Assembly (NCBI RefSeq): GCF_000026945.1
Contig: NC_012863.1
Span: forward strand, 1,393,501-1,457,500
From: Candida dubliniensis CD36
Lineage: Eukaryota > Ascomycota > Pichiomycetes > Serinales > Debaryomycetaceae
Direction: 5' to 3'
Length of the DNA stretch: 64,000 nucleotides
The notes under the pieces were generated by a model, which did not search any database, was not told the origin of the DNA, and saw only the letters and a list, made by a program, of their open reading frames with translations. The translations under genes were made by a program, and so were the position numbers. Positions 48,493-59,212 of the stretch are shown here, piece after piece. Position 1 is the stretch's first letter, and the number at the start of each line of letters is the position of its first letter.

Positions 48493-49272
48493 CTAATTTC
48501 CTATTTGGGCAGAATATCCTCCATCAACCACCAACGATGCACCACTTACAAATGATGCTTCATCTGATAACAAGAAAGCTATGGCATTGGAAATTTCATC
48601 AGGTTTCCCTAATCTAGCCATTGGATGTTGTTTCAAAGTGTTAGTTTCTATATGTTGATTAATTTGACCCAACATTGGAGATATTTCAACATAACCTGGA
48701 ATCACTGAATTTAGCCTTATACCTTTATTAGCGTATGCTAAAGATAAAGATTGTGTTAATGATTGAACTCCGCCTTGACAAACACGATAGCTAGTTAACC
48801 CTTTAGTACTGGTCAACCCCAATATCTTGCTTACATTAACAATACTCCCTGGTTTATGAAACTCTTCCCAATAATTGATAGCCAATTTGTTTAAAGCAAA
48901 AACACCATTCAAGTTGGTATCAATTACATCCTTGAATTGGCCAAGTGTTTCCGTCTTAGTGTTGGTGGCAACGGCAGTGGTTGCATTGGTCACAACATAA
49001 TGCAAATCCTGATATTCATCCAAGGCAAAATCTACAAGATTGACGTTATCTTGATAATTGGCAACATTTATTCTTAAAAATTTGATTTGATGATGATTTT
49101 CAGGGACTTGTTTATGAATATGATTTAAAACTGTATCAATCTCATGTTCATGTAAAAAATCACCAACAATCACTTTTGAACCATTCTTAAGTAACTTTAT
49201 GGTGGTGGCCAAACCAATGCCTGTGAGTCCACCAGTAACTACCGCAACTTTATTTACTAAATTGTAGGACAT
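48493..49272 (-). CDS. Short-chain dehydrogenase with altered active site
   Basis: A 259-residue classical-type SDR. The cofactor site VVTGGLTGIGLA (residues 11-22) is intact, Asn120 in DTNLNGVF and Ser148 in IVNVSKILG are present, and the C-terminal DEASFVSGASLVVDGGY is typical. Tyr162 is present, but the lysine four residues later is Gln166 (SYRVCQGGVQ). The structural NNAG motif is TNAT (residues 95-98). The active-site YxxxK lysine is central to SDR catalysis, so the enzyme may be inactive, altered in substrate, or serve a binding role. Sequence quality can be checked at codon CAA, one base from AAA. It lies in the same orientation as the BOR1-like gene upstream and near the SOU reductases, but is not a close copy of them. 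Confidence 0.85.
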   Translation of the reverse strand: MSYNLVNKVAVVTGGLTGIGLATTIKLLKNGSKVIVGDFLHEHEIDTVLNHIHKQVPENHHQIKFLRINVANYQDNVNLVDFALDEYQDLHYVVTNATTAVATNTKTETLGQFKDVIDTNLNGVFALNKLAINYWEEFHKPGSIVNVSKILGLTSTKGLTSYRVCQGGVQSLTQSLSLAYANKGIRLNSVIPGYVEISPMLGQINQHIETNTLKQHPMARLGKPDEISNAIAFLLSDEASFVSGASLVVDGGYSAQIGN

Positions 49273-49497
49273 GATTTAGATACTCTGAGTAATTGGACTA
49301 ATTAATAATATTGTCAAGTTTTGATAGAATTTTAAACAACCCCCAGATTTTATAAATGTGGGATATTAAAATTGTTGATTTTACAGTTGCAGTAATTTAC
49401 ATTAACCAGCATAAAAGAATGCCGGTTTAACAAAATTATTAAATAAAATCTTCAAGTACAGTAAATACTCTTTCGTTTGAAGGATGTATATTAGAGA

Positions 49498-51183
49498 CTA
49501 CGACGTTATACTACCGCTTTGTTCATTAGTGGATTCATGATAATTACTTCCTCGTTCTTTTTCCTCTGCATCTGACCTTCTGCGTCTTCTCTTTCTTTCA
49601 TCAGATGCAACGGTGAAATTCTTAAGGATGAATTCATCAGCTACATCTCCATCTAGCTTGGCTAATTCGTCTTTCGGAATAATCAATGGCCAAACCCATT
49701 TGGCACAAAAGGCAAGAAGCAACAACACTCCAGGGAATCCCACTGCACCTTTGGTTAATGTGATTGCAAATTCTGCCACTCCGCCAATAATCTCAAGCAA
49801 AGTATAAATATAAAACCATTTCTTGGTCGGCAATCGATGAATATCTTTCCAAACTTGAGGACATTGTGGATCGGTCTCTATATATTCTTTATCCAAAAAA
49901 CAATACCTTATTCTATTGGTGACGATATTCCCATGTAATCCACCAATAGCCATAATGAAAAATAACCCTGAAAGCACAGCTTGTGGTACTAGTCCTAAAA
50001 CCACCAAAAACGGTCTTGACATCATTAAAAATGTCAATGCTCCTTGAGCAGTATTTGTTACTCTTTGTTCCACTACCGATAATCTTTTCCCGGTTTTGTC
50101 ATGAATGACTAATGAATCTGTATGTAATGGTGCTTGAGGAATCAATCCATTTGGTGCTGGGATCCCCAATATGCCAGCAAGACCAGTAGTTAATCCTAAC
50201 AATAAGAAATCCCAATGGAAAGATGCAGGTTTAGTCAATGGGTATTCTTTCAGTTGACACATCAATGACGAAACATTATGATCAAAATAAAATAAAAATG
50301 TCAACAAAATAGCAAATGGGATGGCCAAAAATACATCTCCAACAGAAATATTTTCTCCTGGCCAAAAATGAATAAACCATCCATGTGGTCGTATGTCGCC
50401 ACTTCTTGTCGGTTGGAAAGATTGAGTTATTGGTAATCTTGCTAATTCTGTATTGTCCAATTTACCGCCAAAATGAATAAATCCCGTGAAAAAAATTACC
50501 AGCGCCACAACCCCATAATCAACAAATACTTTCCTAACCCAAGGTTTAAAATAATGTAAATAATTACCCAAAATATTAGATCCTACTCCACATATTACCA
50601 TTAATAATGCGATCATTACCGAACAATATCCACTTGCTAAATCAACATCATCAAATTGATTACTCAATATTTGAATACCTTTTTGAATATAAACCATGTT
50701 AATAAAAAACCCAAAAATGTCACAACTATAAAGACTAATGATTTGTAAGAATGAAATATAATTCCCCACAGCAATAATTATATGGAAAACCATTGACCAA
50801 AGATAAATCCAACACATAAAGGGGAAATAAGGTGTGCCACGAGGATGAATTAATTCATAAACTGTATAACTGAAAATCGATATTGGTCCAGTAACTCCAA
50901 CAATACATAAAGGTTGACCTGAAAATAACCCAAATACTACCCCAGCAAGAGCACTCAGCATTAAAACTTCATTAACACCATAAGCATGATCAGTTTTATC
51001 AAACATATCTTGAGCAAATGCGATGGCTGGTAATAAATTTGTGAAGAAAATAAATGCAGTTGATGGAATCACTCGATAGTTGAATGCATCAGTGAAATCT
51101 GATTTATAATGCGGTAGTCTACTCTTGATATCATTATAGATTCCATACCCAAAATAATTAAAATGTCTAAATGATAACCCCAT
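49498..51183 (-). CDS. BOR1: BOR1-like anion/borate transporter (SLC4 family)
   Basis: A 561-residue polytopic membrane protein of the SLC4 anion-exchanger family, whose yeast member Bor1 exports borate and affects vacuolar protein sorting. Evidence: family segments SAFIFFTNLLPAIAFAQDMF near the start, GLFSGQPLCIVGVTGPISIF (the conserved QPL/GVTGP loop), LGIPAPNGLIPQAPLHTDSL and a later hydrophobic core with about 10-13 membrane segments. The last 35 residues are charged and cytosolic (RKRRRRRSDAEEKERG). Length matches yeast Bor1 (576). It is divergent from SOU2 across a 1.66-kb interval. Confidence 0.87.
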   Translation of the reverse strand: MGLSFRHFNYFGYGIYNDIKSRLPHYKSDFTDAFNYRVIPSTAFIFFTNLLPAIAFAQDMFDKTDHAYGVNEVLMLSALAGVVFGLFSGQPLCIVGVTGPISIFSYTVYELIHPRGTPYFPFMCWIYLWSMVFHIIIAVGNYISFLQIISLYSCDIFGFFINMVYIQKGIQILSNQFDDVDLASGYCSVMIALLMVICGVGSNILGNYLHYFKPWVRKVFVDYGVVALVIFFTGFIHFGGKLDNTELARLPITQSFQPTRSGDIRPHGWFIHFWPGENISVGDVFLAIPFAILLTFLFYFDHNVSSLMCQLKEYPLTKPASFHWDFLLLGLTTGLAGILGIPAPNGLIPQAPLHTDSLVIHDKTGKRLSVVEQRVTNTAQGALTFLMMSRPFLVVLGLVPQAVLSGLFFIMAIGGLHGNIVTNRIRYCFLDKEYIETDPQCPQVWKDIHRLPTKKWFYIYTLLEIIGGVAEFAITLTKGAVGFPGVLLLLAFCAKWVWPLIIPKDELAKLDGDVADEFILKNFTVASDERKRRRRRSDAEEKERGSNYHESTNEQSGSITS

Positions 51184-52842
51184 GGCTGAAAAAGACGAGG
51201 TACTTGAGTATTAAGTAAAAAGTATATAAGAATGTATCAATTATAAATATCAAAACGAAATGTGGGTAGGAGTATATTTGTTGTGTTAAATATAGTGATG
51301 ACCTTTTGGAAAGTGTTGATACAAGGATCTTATAATTTTTTTTCTTGTGTGTGGTCTGTATTGGGGATTATAAATCTGATTCCTGTACATTGAGTATTGT
51401 CAACCGTATAAAGATCTTATCAAGTGGGTTAAAACTTGACAATATAGTTAACAATATGATTCTATCCTTGTTCTTGTTATAAATTGAACTGGTAGAAAAA
51501 CGTGGCCAATATATATGACTTCAAGTATTTGCGGCAATTAGGGTTTGTTATTTTATTTTCTTGGGTTTTATTTTAAGGTTTCTCAAATAATAATAATAAT
51601 AATCTATGCGGTATAATTGATGACGAGCATAAGCCGTGCTGCGGCCCTTCCAATGTCTTCCCCCACACACACTCTCGCCCGCCCCCTCGAACTCTTCAAT
51701 CGAATAACATTACAAACAAACAAAGCATATTCTTATATGATTGGTTTTTATCCAGATATTCACAGGGGTTTAATTACTTGGTATGTAGAAAAGCAGGAAC
51801 TTTGTTGTTAAAATTGCTGATACATAGTGAATGATAGAATAGACACAAAAAAAATTGGATAATAAAACTGCCGTTATTTGCCCCCTTCCAACTGTTTTCC
51901 GATTTCTACTTCAGTTTTAAAGCTTGAAGTTTTCCCAAGAGCTACTATTAAGGAAGAGTTGAACTAATCTTGAGAGGTGAAATAGATTGTGTGATCTTTT
52001 CTAATTTATCTTTTTTTGGTTTAAATTTCAGAGCAATAATTCAATTACCACTTAATGTATGAATAAAAAAAGAGTCTAGTTATTTGATACTTACAAGTTT
52101 CAAATGTTGAACTAACTATTCGCTACCAGAGGGAATATTAGACTCATAATCACAGACTATCAGATGAATTATCCCTCATTGGTCTTTCATTCTACCGAGA
52201 AAAATCCTAATTTGTTAAATTGCTATCATAAGCCAAAACCCACTTGTAGATCCGTAATTCTCGGATTCAGTTGTTTTGCATAAATTGTCAAATAAGCAAG
52301 ATCATACGAAGAACATAAACAAACACAAGAACCTCTTATGATGTCATAATAATGTGCATATAGTAAGTGATTCTAGAAAAATGCCAATTGCAACTCATAC
52401 TACTACACATCTTGAAACAACAAAGCGAAACAACTACTAATTAGGGAAGAGAGCTTAAAAGTTTAGTAATTTCTTATTCATCTTAAATAAATATCTTCTT
52501 ACCCCATAAAACAGAAGAGAAAAATTGGATTTAAGGATCCACACTTTAACATAATACGTTTACTTGCTCCTCATACTATATTAATTTTTCCTCGCTCAAG
52601 ATTCAATATTTGCTCCAGATTTGAAATAGCAATTATGTTAATATCAGTCATATTTTACTAAATTCATTTATAAACTAAACAGTTGACCTTACTCCATGGC
52701 TTCGCAAATGATATAAATACACACCTAAAGTTTAGTCTTCATAATTCTTTTCCTTTGAATGTTTAAGAACATATATTCAATCACTTAAAAACTTCGAGTA
52801 TTACCCATCAATCGACAATTTTCTACAACTATTACGATAAAT
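51184..52842. promoter_or_regulatory. Divergent promoter interval, BOR1-like / SOU2
   Basis: 1659 bp with no supported gene. An AAT trinucleotide run lies near 51587-51602. A GC-richer patch (about 51640-51690, CCCACACACACTCTCGCCCGCC) sits in an otherwise AT-rich stretch. The region is unusually long for two single-gene promoters; an untranslated RNA cannot be excluded. Confidence 0.5.
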
Positions 52843-53685
52843 ATGAGCAAAGAAACAATTTCATACACCAATGATGCATTAGGTCCCTTACCAACTAAAC
52901 CAGCAACAATTCCCGATAACATTTTAGATGCATTTTCATTAAAGGGTAAAGTTGCATCTGTAACTGGTTCTTCAGGAGGAATTGGTTGGGCAGTGGCTGA
53001 AGGGTATGCCCAAGCTGGGGCTGATGTTGCCATATGGTACAATTCCCATCCTGCTGATGATAAAGCGGAATATTTAGCCAAGACTTATGGAGTTAAATCC
53101 AAAGCTTACAAATGTAATGTCACTGATTTCCAAGATGTAGAAAAAGTTGTCAAACAAATAGAACTGGATTTTGGTACTATTGATATCTTTGTTGCCAATG
53201 CTGGTGTTGCCTGGACTGATGGTCCTGAAATCGACGTCAAGGGAGTAGACAAATGGAATAAAGTTGTTAATGTTGATTTAAACAGTGTTTATTATTGTGC
53301 TCATGTTGTTGGTCCAATTTTCAGAAAACACGGCAAGGGGTCATTTATTTTCACAGCCAGTATGTCTGCTTCAATTGTCAATGTTCCACAATTACAAGCC
53401 GCTTATAATGCTGCTAAAGCCGGGGTTAAACATTTGTCTAAATCATTGAGTGTGGAATGGGCACCATTTGCTAGAGTCAATTCTGTTTCTCCAGGTTACA
53501 TTGCTACTCATCTTAGTGAATTTGCTGATCCTGATGTCAAGAATAAATGGTTGCAACTTACACCACTTGGTAGAGAAGCAAAACCAAGAGAACTTGTTGG
53601 TGCTTACTTGTATTTGGCTTCTGATGCTGCATCGTATACAACTGGAGCTGATCTTGCTGTCGATGGAGGTTACACAGTGGTTTAG
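52843..53685 (+). CDS. SOU2: Sorbose-reductase-like SDR, SOU2
   Basis: A 280-residue short-chain reductase, highly similar to the SOU1 product downstream. Known biochemistry of the pair: Sou1 is an NADPH-dependent L-sorbose reductase that allows growth on L-sorbose, while the partner gives little or no sorbose use. Visible motifs are [20 protein letters not shown] (cofactor), NAGVAW, the Ser in [16 protein letters not shown] (catalytic Tyr/Lys), and the C-terminal [12 protein letters not shown]. The two proteins align almost without gaps, but here WAPFARVNS lacks the Gly that the partner has in [10 protein letters not shown], a 3-bp loss after residue 209. Opposite-strand frames are shadows. 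Confidence 0.86.
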   Translation: MSKETISYTNDALGPLPTKPATIPDNILDAFSLKGKVASVTGSSGGIGWAVAEGYAQAGADVAIWYNSHPADDKAEYLAKTYGVKSKAYKCNVTDFQDVEKVVKQIELDFGTIDIFVANAGVAWTDGPEIDVKGVDKWNKVVNVDLNSVYYCAHVVGPIFRKHGKGSFIFTASMSASIVNVPQLQAAYNAAKAGVKHLSKSLSVEWAPFARVNSVSPGYIATHLSEFADPDVKNKWLQLTPLGREAKPRELVGAYLYLASDAASYTTGADLAVDGGYTVV

Positions 53686-54560
53686 GAGTTACTTGTGTCT
53701 AGAAACAGGAATCACCAGTTGAAAAAATTTTACAGGAGGTATAGAAAAAATTATAATATATGTTACATTACAGAATATTTATCTCGTGATGAGCCAATTC
53801 TAGACGGCAACCCCCCCCCCCCCCCCCCAATCTTTCATCGTTTATCCTCATACATAGGATTAGTTTCTCAGAGTAGAAAGACAGAAAAAAGAATGAAATA
53901 TGAAACAATATCTTGAAATGACGTCACTCTTTTTCTCTCTTTCACTCTATTGCTATAACACAATGCAATAGCAATATACAAACAACTATAAACTCCCCTT
54001 CTTATTGATAAATCCTTTAGGTTTAACTTAATGAAGGAATTGACTAAAAGTCAGTGGGCCAACTCCGAGTCATCGTCGGATTAACTATTTACCCGAGAGT
54101 ACAATACGACAACAACTTGGGATTTTTAATCTCTTTTCCTATCACCCCCCCAAAAAAACTTTCCCCCAATATTACCCTTAAAAATGGCAAATATAAAGAA
54201 CTTTTGTGTAATAATGAAACACACATACATTACATTAGATACAATAAAATTTAAATCCAATTTGTTACTATTATTATTGGTGGTGGTGGCATTGGGTTAT
54301 CTAAAATTTTTCCCAATTCTGCAATCTTTCACCTTTCGAGTCAACCTTCCCTTACTTACTTAATCCTACCCGAGAGATCTCATTTTACTGTTAGATTCAA
54401 TCTAATTTAAATTTTTTTATTTTTAAAGTTTGCTTCAAAAAAAAAAAAAAAATATAAATATCAAATACCCCCCAACATCCCATTTTTCAAATTCCTTAAT
54501 TTTTTTTTTTTTTTTTCCATTATGATATAAACTTTTCCACACATTCATTATAACATCATT
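53686..54560. promoter_or_regulatory. SOU2 3' region and SOU1 promoter
   Basis: 875 bp. The main features are an 18-C run at 53811-53828, a shorter C-rich stretch near 54145-54150, a GGT run near 54281-54290, and A and T tracts at 54437-54451 and 54501-54517 just before SOU1. No gene. Confidence 0.55.
53811..53828 (+). repeat. C18 homopolymer
   Basis: Eighteen consecutive C between SOU2 and SOU1, the longest C run in the window. A tract like this is likely to vary in length between isolates and lies in the regulatory interval of the sorbose gene. Confidence 0.9.
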
Positions 54561-55406
54561 ATGAGCGAAGAAGTCATTTCATATACAAATCCTGCTTTAG
54601 GTCCATTACCAACAAAAGCTCCTCAATTACCATCAAATGTTCTTGATTTATTTTCTTTAAAGGGTAAAGTAGCTTCAGTGACAGGGTCATCAGGAGGAAT
54701 TGGTTGGTCAGTAGCAGAAGCATTTGCCCAAGCTGGTGCTGATGTTGCTATTTGGTATAATTCTAAACCCGCCGATGAAAAAGCTGAATATTTAATTAAA
54801 ACTTATGGTGTCAATGCTAAAGCTTATAAATGTAATGTTACTGATCCTAATGATGTTTCTAAAGTGATTAATCAAATTGAAAAAGATTTTGGAACCATTG
54901 ATATATTTGTTGCTAATGCTGGTGTTGCCTGGACTGAAGGACCAGAAATTGATGTTAAAGGTTATGATCAATGGAATAAAATCATTGATTGTGATTTAAA
55001 TGGAGTTTATTATTGTGCTCATACTGTAGGACAAATTTTCAAAAAGAATAAATCTGGGTCATTAATTATTACTTCATCAATGTCGGGGACAATTGTTAAT
55101 ATCCCGCAATTACAAGCCCCTTATAATGCTGCTAAAGCTGCTTGTACTCATTTAGCTAAATCATTAAGTGTTGAATGGGCTAGTTTTGGTGCTAGAGTAA
55201 ATTCAATTTCCCCTGGATATATATTGACGGATATCGCTGATTTTGCCGATCCAGAAATGAAAAAGAAATGGTGGCAATTGACACCTTTAGGAAGAGAAGG
55301 ATTACCACAAGAATTGGTAGGGGCATATTTGTATTTGGCTTCGAATGCATCAACTTATACTACTGGTTCCAATATTGCTGTTGACGGAGGTTATACATGT
55401 CCATAA
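54561..55406 (+). CDS. SOU1: L-sorbose reductase (NADPH), SOU1
   Basis: Reduces L-sorbose to D-sorbitol with NADPH; in C. albicans its dose (chromosome copy number) controls growth on L-sorbose. The 281-residue SDR has [29 protein letters not shown], Ser in [30 protein letters not shown] and the C-terminus [12 protein letters not shown]. The order (SOU2 first, SOU1 second, VMA8 convergent) and the intact Gly in the family motif support this assignment. The sequence was not tested beyond motif comparison, so the names of the two copies could be exchanged. Confidence 0.86.
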   Translation: MSEEVISYTNPALGPLPTKAPQLPSNVLDLFSLKGKVASVTGSSGGIGWSVAEAFAQAGADVAIWYNSKPADEKAEYLIKTYGVNAKAYKCNVTDPNDVSKVINQIEKDFGTIDIFVANAGVAWTEGPEIDVKGYDQWNKIIDCDLNGVYYCAHTVGQIFKKNKSGSLIITSSMSGTIVNIPQLQAPYNAAKAACTHLAKSLSVEWASFGARVNSISPGYILTDIADFADPEMKKKWWQLTPLGREGLPQELVGAYLYLASNASTYTTGSNIAVDGGYTCP

Positions 55407-55572
55407 GAATAAGAATTTGTTCCCCTTAAAAAAAAAAAAAGTTATAGAAATAATAATAGCAGTAGTCATCGTCATCAGTCAAAACATAATTCTTTTTGGT
55501 TTATGTATTAATAAAAGAAAGTTACTAATTAAACATATACTGTAAAAAAAAAAAAAAAAAATCCGCATCATT

Positions 55573-56376
55573 CTAGAATATAACATCGTCCTCTTTTTCT
55601 TGAAGAATATCAAGTTCTTCATTATCTGCTTTAATATCCAATGCTTCAACTTCTTGTTGAATTGCTAGCTCATCAGTGGCACCTTCAGCTTTAGCTTTAG
55701 CAAGGGCTTCTTCTTGTTCTGCAGCAGCAGCAGCTTCTTGTTTCTTCTCTTGAACTTTTTTCAAACGATAAAATTCTTCACGATCCATTTCATCCAATTC
55801 TCCATTTATATAAGCAATTGTATTTTCTGTTCTTGGGATAATAACATGTTCAATGGCATTAACTCTTCTATTAGTGATTTTAATAACTTCATCCAAGATT
55901 ATAAATGCTGTTTGTAATGAAGCCAATTCAACCAAAGTTTCCACTGCTTTGGAATAAATTAATTTAGCTTTTTGAACTTGTTGACCACCTCTTGCTAAAG
56001 CAGTTAATTTAAAATCATTAACATCTTCATTAATATGACTATCAAATGTAGGTAAAAACACCCCGGAGACATTTTCTTGTTTTGCCTTAACGGTGAATCG
56101 AGCTTTTTGTACTGATTCTTGAACTTGATAAGAAATATTATCCCCAGTGGCATATTGAACTTCAGCTAATGAAAATGCCGCTGTTTGCATAACTCGACCC
56201 ATTTTTCTTTTAGCATCATCAATTCTTTGAGTTATATCTCTAAATCTTTTCGTCAATGCTTCAGATTTTCTTTTCAAAAGTGAATGACCTTGTTGGGCTC
56301 CTTTCAATTTACTTTTCATGACTCCCAAAGTCATACGAGTTGGGAACACTTGTTCACGATTACCTGCTCCTGACAT
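55573..56376 (-). CDS. VMA8: V-ATPase subunit D
   Basis: The central-stalk rotor subunit of the V1 sector, coupling ATP hydrolysis to proton pumping at the vacuole. The 267-residue protein is almost entirely helical. The family opening is [20 protein letters not shown], followed by [16 protein letters not shown] (residues about 35-53). The second long helix ends the domain with [17 protein letters not shown], and the C-terminus is acidic ([15 protein letters not shown], then EKEDDVIF). Length is close to yeast Vma8 (256). It is convergent with SOU1, with an A tract between the stops. Confidence 0.94.
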   Translation of the reverse strand: MSGAGNREQVFPTRMTLGVMKSKLKGAQQGHSLLKRKSEALTKRFRDITQRIDDAKRKMGRVMQTAAFSLAEVQYATGDNISYQVQESVQKARFTVKAKQENVSGVFLPTFDSHINEDVNDFKLTALARGGQQVQKAKLIYSKAVETLVELASLQTAFIILDEVIKITNRRVNAIEHVIIPRTENTIAYINGELDEMDREEFYRLKKVQEKKQEAAAAAEQEEALAKAKAEGATDELAIQQEVEALDIKADNEELDILQEKEDDVIF

Positions 56377-56713
56377 AATTGGTTAAGAAAACTGATATAT
56401 ATGTATAATAAAGAATGTGGTGGAGAAAAAGAGAAGAAAAAAAAAAACTTGAATGCAAATTAATGTGTAAGTGAATGATGAATTGATAGGAATTGAATGA
56501 ATAAACCAAGTATGGGAAATATCTTTTTTGGTAGTGTTACCTATTTCTTTTGGTGATAAAATTAATTAATTCAATTGTTGTCGAACTTTTTTTTTTTTGT
56601 TCATCTAGACACGCACAAGCATTATCATAAATAAATTCTATTTCCATTCTTCTTCTTCTCTCATCACAAATGAGATTTTTGGCAACACTATTGACAAACC
56701 AATTAATAAATAA
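56377..56713. promoter_or_regulatory. Divergent promoter, VMA8 / SYF1
   Basis: 337 bp. A- and T-rich tracts near 56438-56449 and 56588-56600. No gene or strong motif. Confidence 0.5.
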
Positions 56714-59212
56714 ATGTCTACGGATTTAGATAAACTAATAGTTGACGAAGATATATCTTACGAAGAATCAATATCTAAAGATCCTACCAATATTTCAACT
56801 TGGATATCTTATTATAATTTCAAATCCAACTCCATTTCAACCAGTCTATATAATAAATTATTCATTTTATATCGTAGTGTCAAATCAAACCCTACATCAA
56901 TTGAATTATGGCAATTATTAATTGATCTTGTGTTATTGGAACAATCACAAATTCAATCAAGTACTATTATTGAAGTATTTGAAACTGCATTGATTAGTCT
57001 ACTGACAAATCATGAAATTTGGATTCAATTTTTTAAATTCCTATTATCTACAACTACAATTGATGACAGTTGCGGAATAAATAAGGTGACATATATAAGA
57101 AGAATGTTTAACAATTGTTTGCAGAGTTTACCACTAGTGGATCATAAAATGATTTGGCCAATTTATTTACAATTTGCCGACACAATAGGCGGCATTACTG
57201 CGATTAAGATATATTTAAAGTATAAACAATATTTACCTCAGTCGATATTACAGGGGAAAGAGGATATTAATAAACAGAAAAATTATGGGATGAATTTACA
57301 AGAAATAATTGATAAGTTACGAGAATTTGGTGACGTTGAAAATGTAATGAAATTATATTATGAAATTATTAATAATCCTAATAATTATAAACAATTGCCG
57401 CAACCAATTGTTTATTATTTGTTTCAATATATTGATTTATTAATTAGTTCACTGAAATCAACAGACAACAAATACTTTGAAGATTTATTGACGAAATCCT
57501 TATATCAATATCCAGATCAATTAGGGAAACTCTATATCAAGGCAACTAAATATTTCAAATCTCGTGGAGATATTGAAAAAACTCGATATTATTATAATCA
57601 AGGGATTAAAAATTGTTGTACAGTTAAAGATTTCACAATGATTTATGATTCATATTTACAATTTGAAGAAAATCAAGTGACAAAACTAACAGAAAAACTT
57701 GATACAGAATCAGAATCAGAAATACTATCCTTATATTTAGATGATTTTGAAAAATTAATTAATGATCGGAAAATTCTACTTAATGATATGAAATTACGAC
57801 AAAACATCAATGATTTAGATACTTGGTTTGAACGATTTGAAATTATTGAAACACAAGATGATTTAAATTTATTAATTCAAACATTAACTCAAGCATTAAA
57901 ATCAATTAATCCATTGAAAGTAACGACAACAACAACAACAGCAAAGAATTTAAAATTAAGTGGGATATGGTTAAAATATGTTGATATTTATTCTAGTCGA
58001 GGAGATTTCCAAACTGCTGATTTGATTTTTTCAAAATCGGTATTATCACAATATAATGATCCTGATGAATTAGCAGAATTATATATTAATTGGAGTGAAA
58101 TGATTTTAGGGTGTGATAAATTCCCAGAGACAAAAGCCATTGAAATTCTTGATGATATATTATATCGAGAATATTCTGATATCAATTATACTGATAATAC
58201 TAAACCGGTACAACAAAGAATCATTAAATCAATTAAATTATGGAATTTTTATATTGATTTATTAGAATCATTTATTGAATCAGATAATCAATTGAATGAG
58301 ATTGGAAAAGTTATTAATGCTTATCAACATTTAATAAAATTAAAAATTGCTACTCCAAAAATAATGATTAATTTTGCTCAATTTTTAGAATCGTGGAATC
58401 AATATGAACAATGTTTTAATGTATTACATCAAGCATTAAAAATATTCCAAAATGATAATCAAATTAAATTTGAAATTTGGAATGTTTATCTTGTTAAAGC
58501 CATTAAACATATTCAATTAACAGAAAGAATTCGTGATTTATTTGAACAAAGCATTAATGAAATTCCAGCTTATTTAATAAAACCAATATTATTATTATAT
58601 TATCAATATGAATTAGATCAAGGATATACTTATAATGCCATTAAAATATTAATTAAATCATTAACAGAAAAGTTTTCACCTGCTCAAAGGAATCATAAAT
58701 TGATGATTCCACAACAAAGGAAAGAAATTAATTTACTGAAATTTGAAATTTATAAATTGATACTAATTAAATTAGAAGAATTACAAGATATTGAACAATT
58801 TAATAAAATTGCCACTATGGCCATGAATGATGAATATTTATCAACTTATCAATTATTTGATTTAGGTAGTAGATTTATTAAATTTGAAATATCAACCGTT
58901 GTCACCACCACCACCAATAAAAATACTAAAAACAAACAATTGGAGAGAATAAGAGAATTATTTAAATTTATATGTCAATCAACTTTATTAGATGAAAGTT
59001 GGAAAATGTGGGAATTATTTGAAATGGAACATGGTGATGAATTAAGTTTTAAAGATATGTTAAGATTTAAACGAACAGTAATTAATTCAATTGTTAATGA
59101 TAAAGTCATTAAAGAATCAATTAATCCAATGGGGTTCTTGCGAGCTACTTCCATCGAAACAGAGTCTGATGATAAAATTACCAATCCAGATATAATTGAT
59201 ATAGATATGTAA
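56714..59212 (+). CDS. SYF1: Spliceosome factor Syf1 (Prp19/NTC complex)
   Basis: A scaffold subunit of the NineTeen complex, joining U2/U5/U6 snRNPs to Prp19 during activation of the spliceosome. The 832-residue product is built of HAT (half-a-TPR) repeats with conserved W and Y positions, starting with the family opening DEDISYEESISKDPTNISTW (residues 12-31). It ends with SWKMWELFEMEHGDELSFKD and MLRFKRTVINSI, the conserved Syf1/XAB2 end. Length is close to yeast Syf1 (859). Some CTG codons (for example SLLTNH near residue 96) should be serine. The related Clf1 is shorter and begins differently. Confidence 0.87.
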   Translation: MSTDLDKLIVDEDISYEESISKDPTNISTWISYYNFKSNSISTSLYNKLFILYRSVKSNPTSIELWQLLIDLVLLEQSQIQSSTIIEVFETALISLLTNHEIWIQFFKFLLSTTTIDDSCGINKVTYIRRMFNNCLQSLPLVDHKMIWPIYLQFADTIGGITAIKIYLKYKQYLPQSILQGKEDINKQKNYGMNLQEIIDKLREFGDVENVMKLYYEIINNPNNYKQLPQPIVYYLFQYIDLLISSLKSTDNKYFEDLLTKSLYQYPDQLGKLYIKATKYFKSRGDIEKTRYYYNQGIKNCCTVKDFTMIYDSYLQFEENQVTKLTEKLDTESESEILSLYLDDFEKLINDRKILLNDMKLRQNINDLDTWFERFEIIETQDDLNLLIQTLTQALKSINPLKVTTTTTTAKNLKLSGIWLKYVDIYSSRGDFQTADLIFSKSVLSQYNDPDELAELYINWSEMILGCDKFPETKAIEILDDILYREYSDINYTDNTKPVQQRIIKSIKLWNFYIDLLESFIESDNQLNEIGKVINAYQHLIKLKIATPKIMINFAQFLESWNQYEQCFNVLHQALKIFQNDNQIKFEIWNVYLVKAIKHIQLTERIRDLFEQSINEIPAYLIKPILLLYYQYELDQGYTYNAIKILIKSLTEKFSPAQRNHKLMIPQQRKEINLLKFEIYKLILIKLEELQDIEQFNKIATMAMNDEYLSTYQLFDLGSRFIKFEISTVVTTTTNKNTKNKQLERIRELFKFICQSTLLDESWKMWELFEMEHGDELSFKDMLRFKRTVINSIVNDKVIKESINPMGFLRATSIETESDDKITNPDIIDIDM

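Noticed and set aside
51617..51811. 64-codon plus-strand frame between the BOR1-like gene and SOU2
   Set aside because: Short, not recognisable, and within a likely promoter interval.
52785..53081. 98-codon minus-strand frame over the SOU2 start
   Set aside because: Antisense shadow of the conserved SOU2 cofactor domain.
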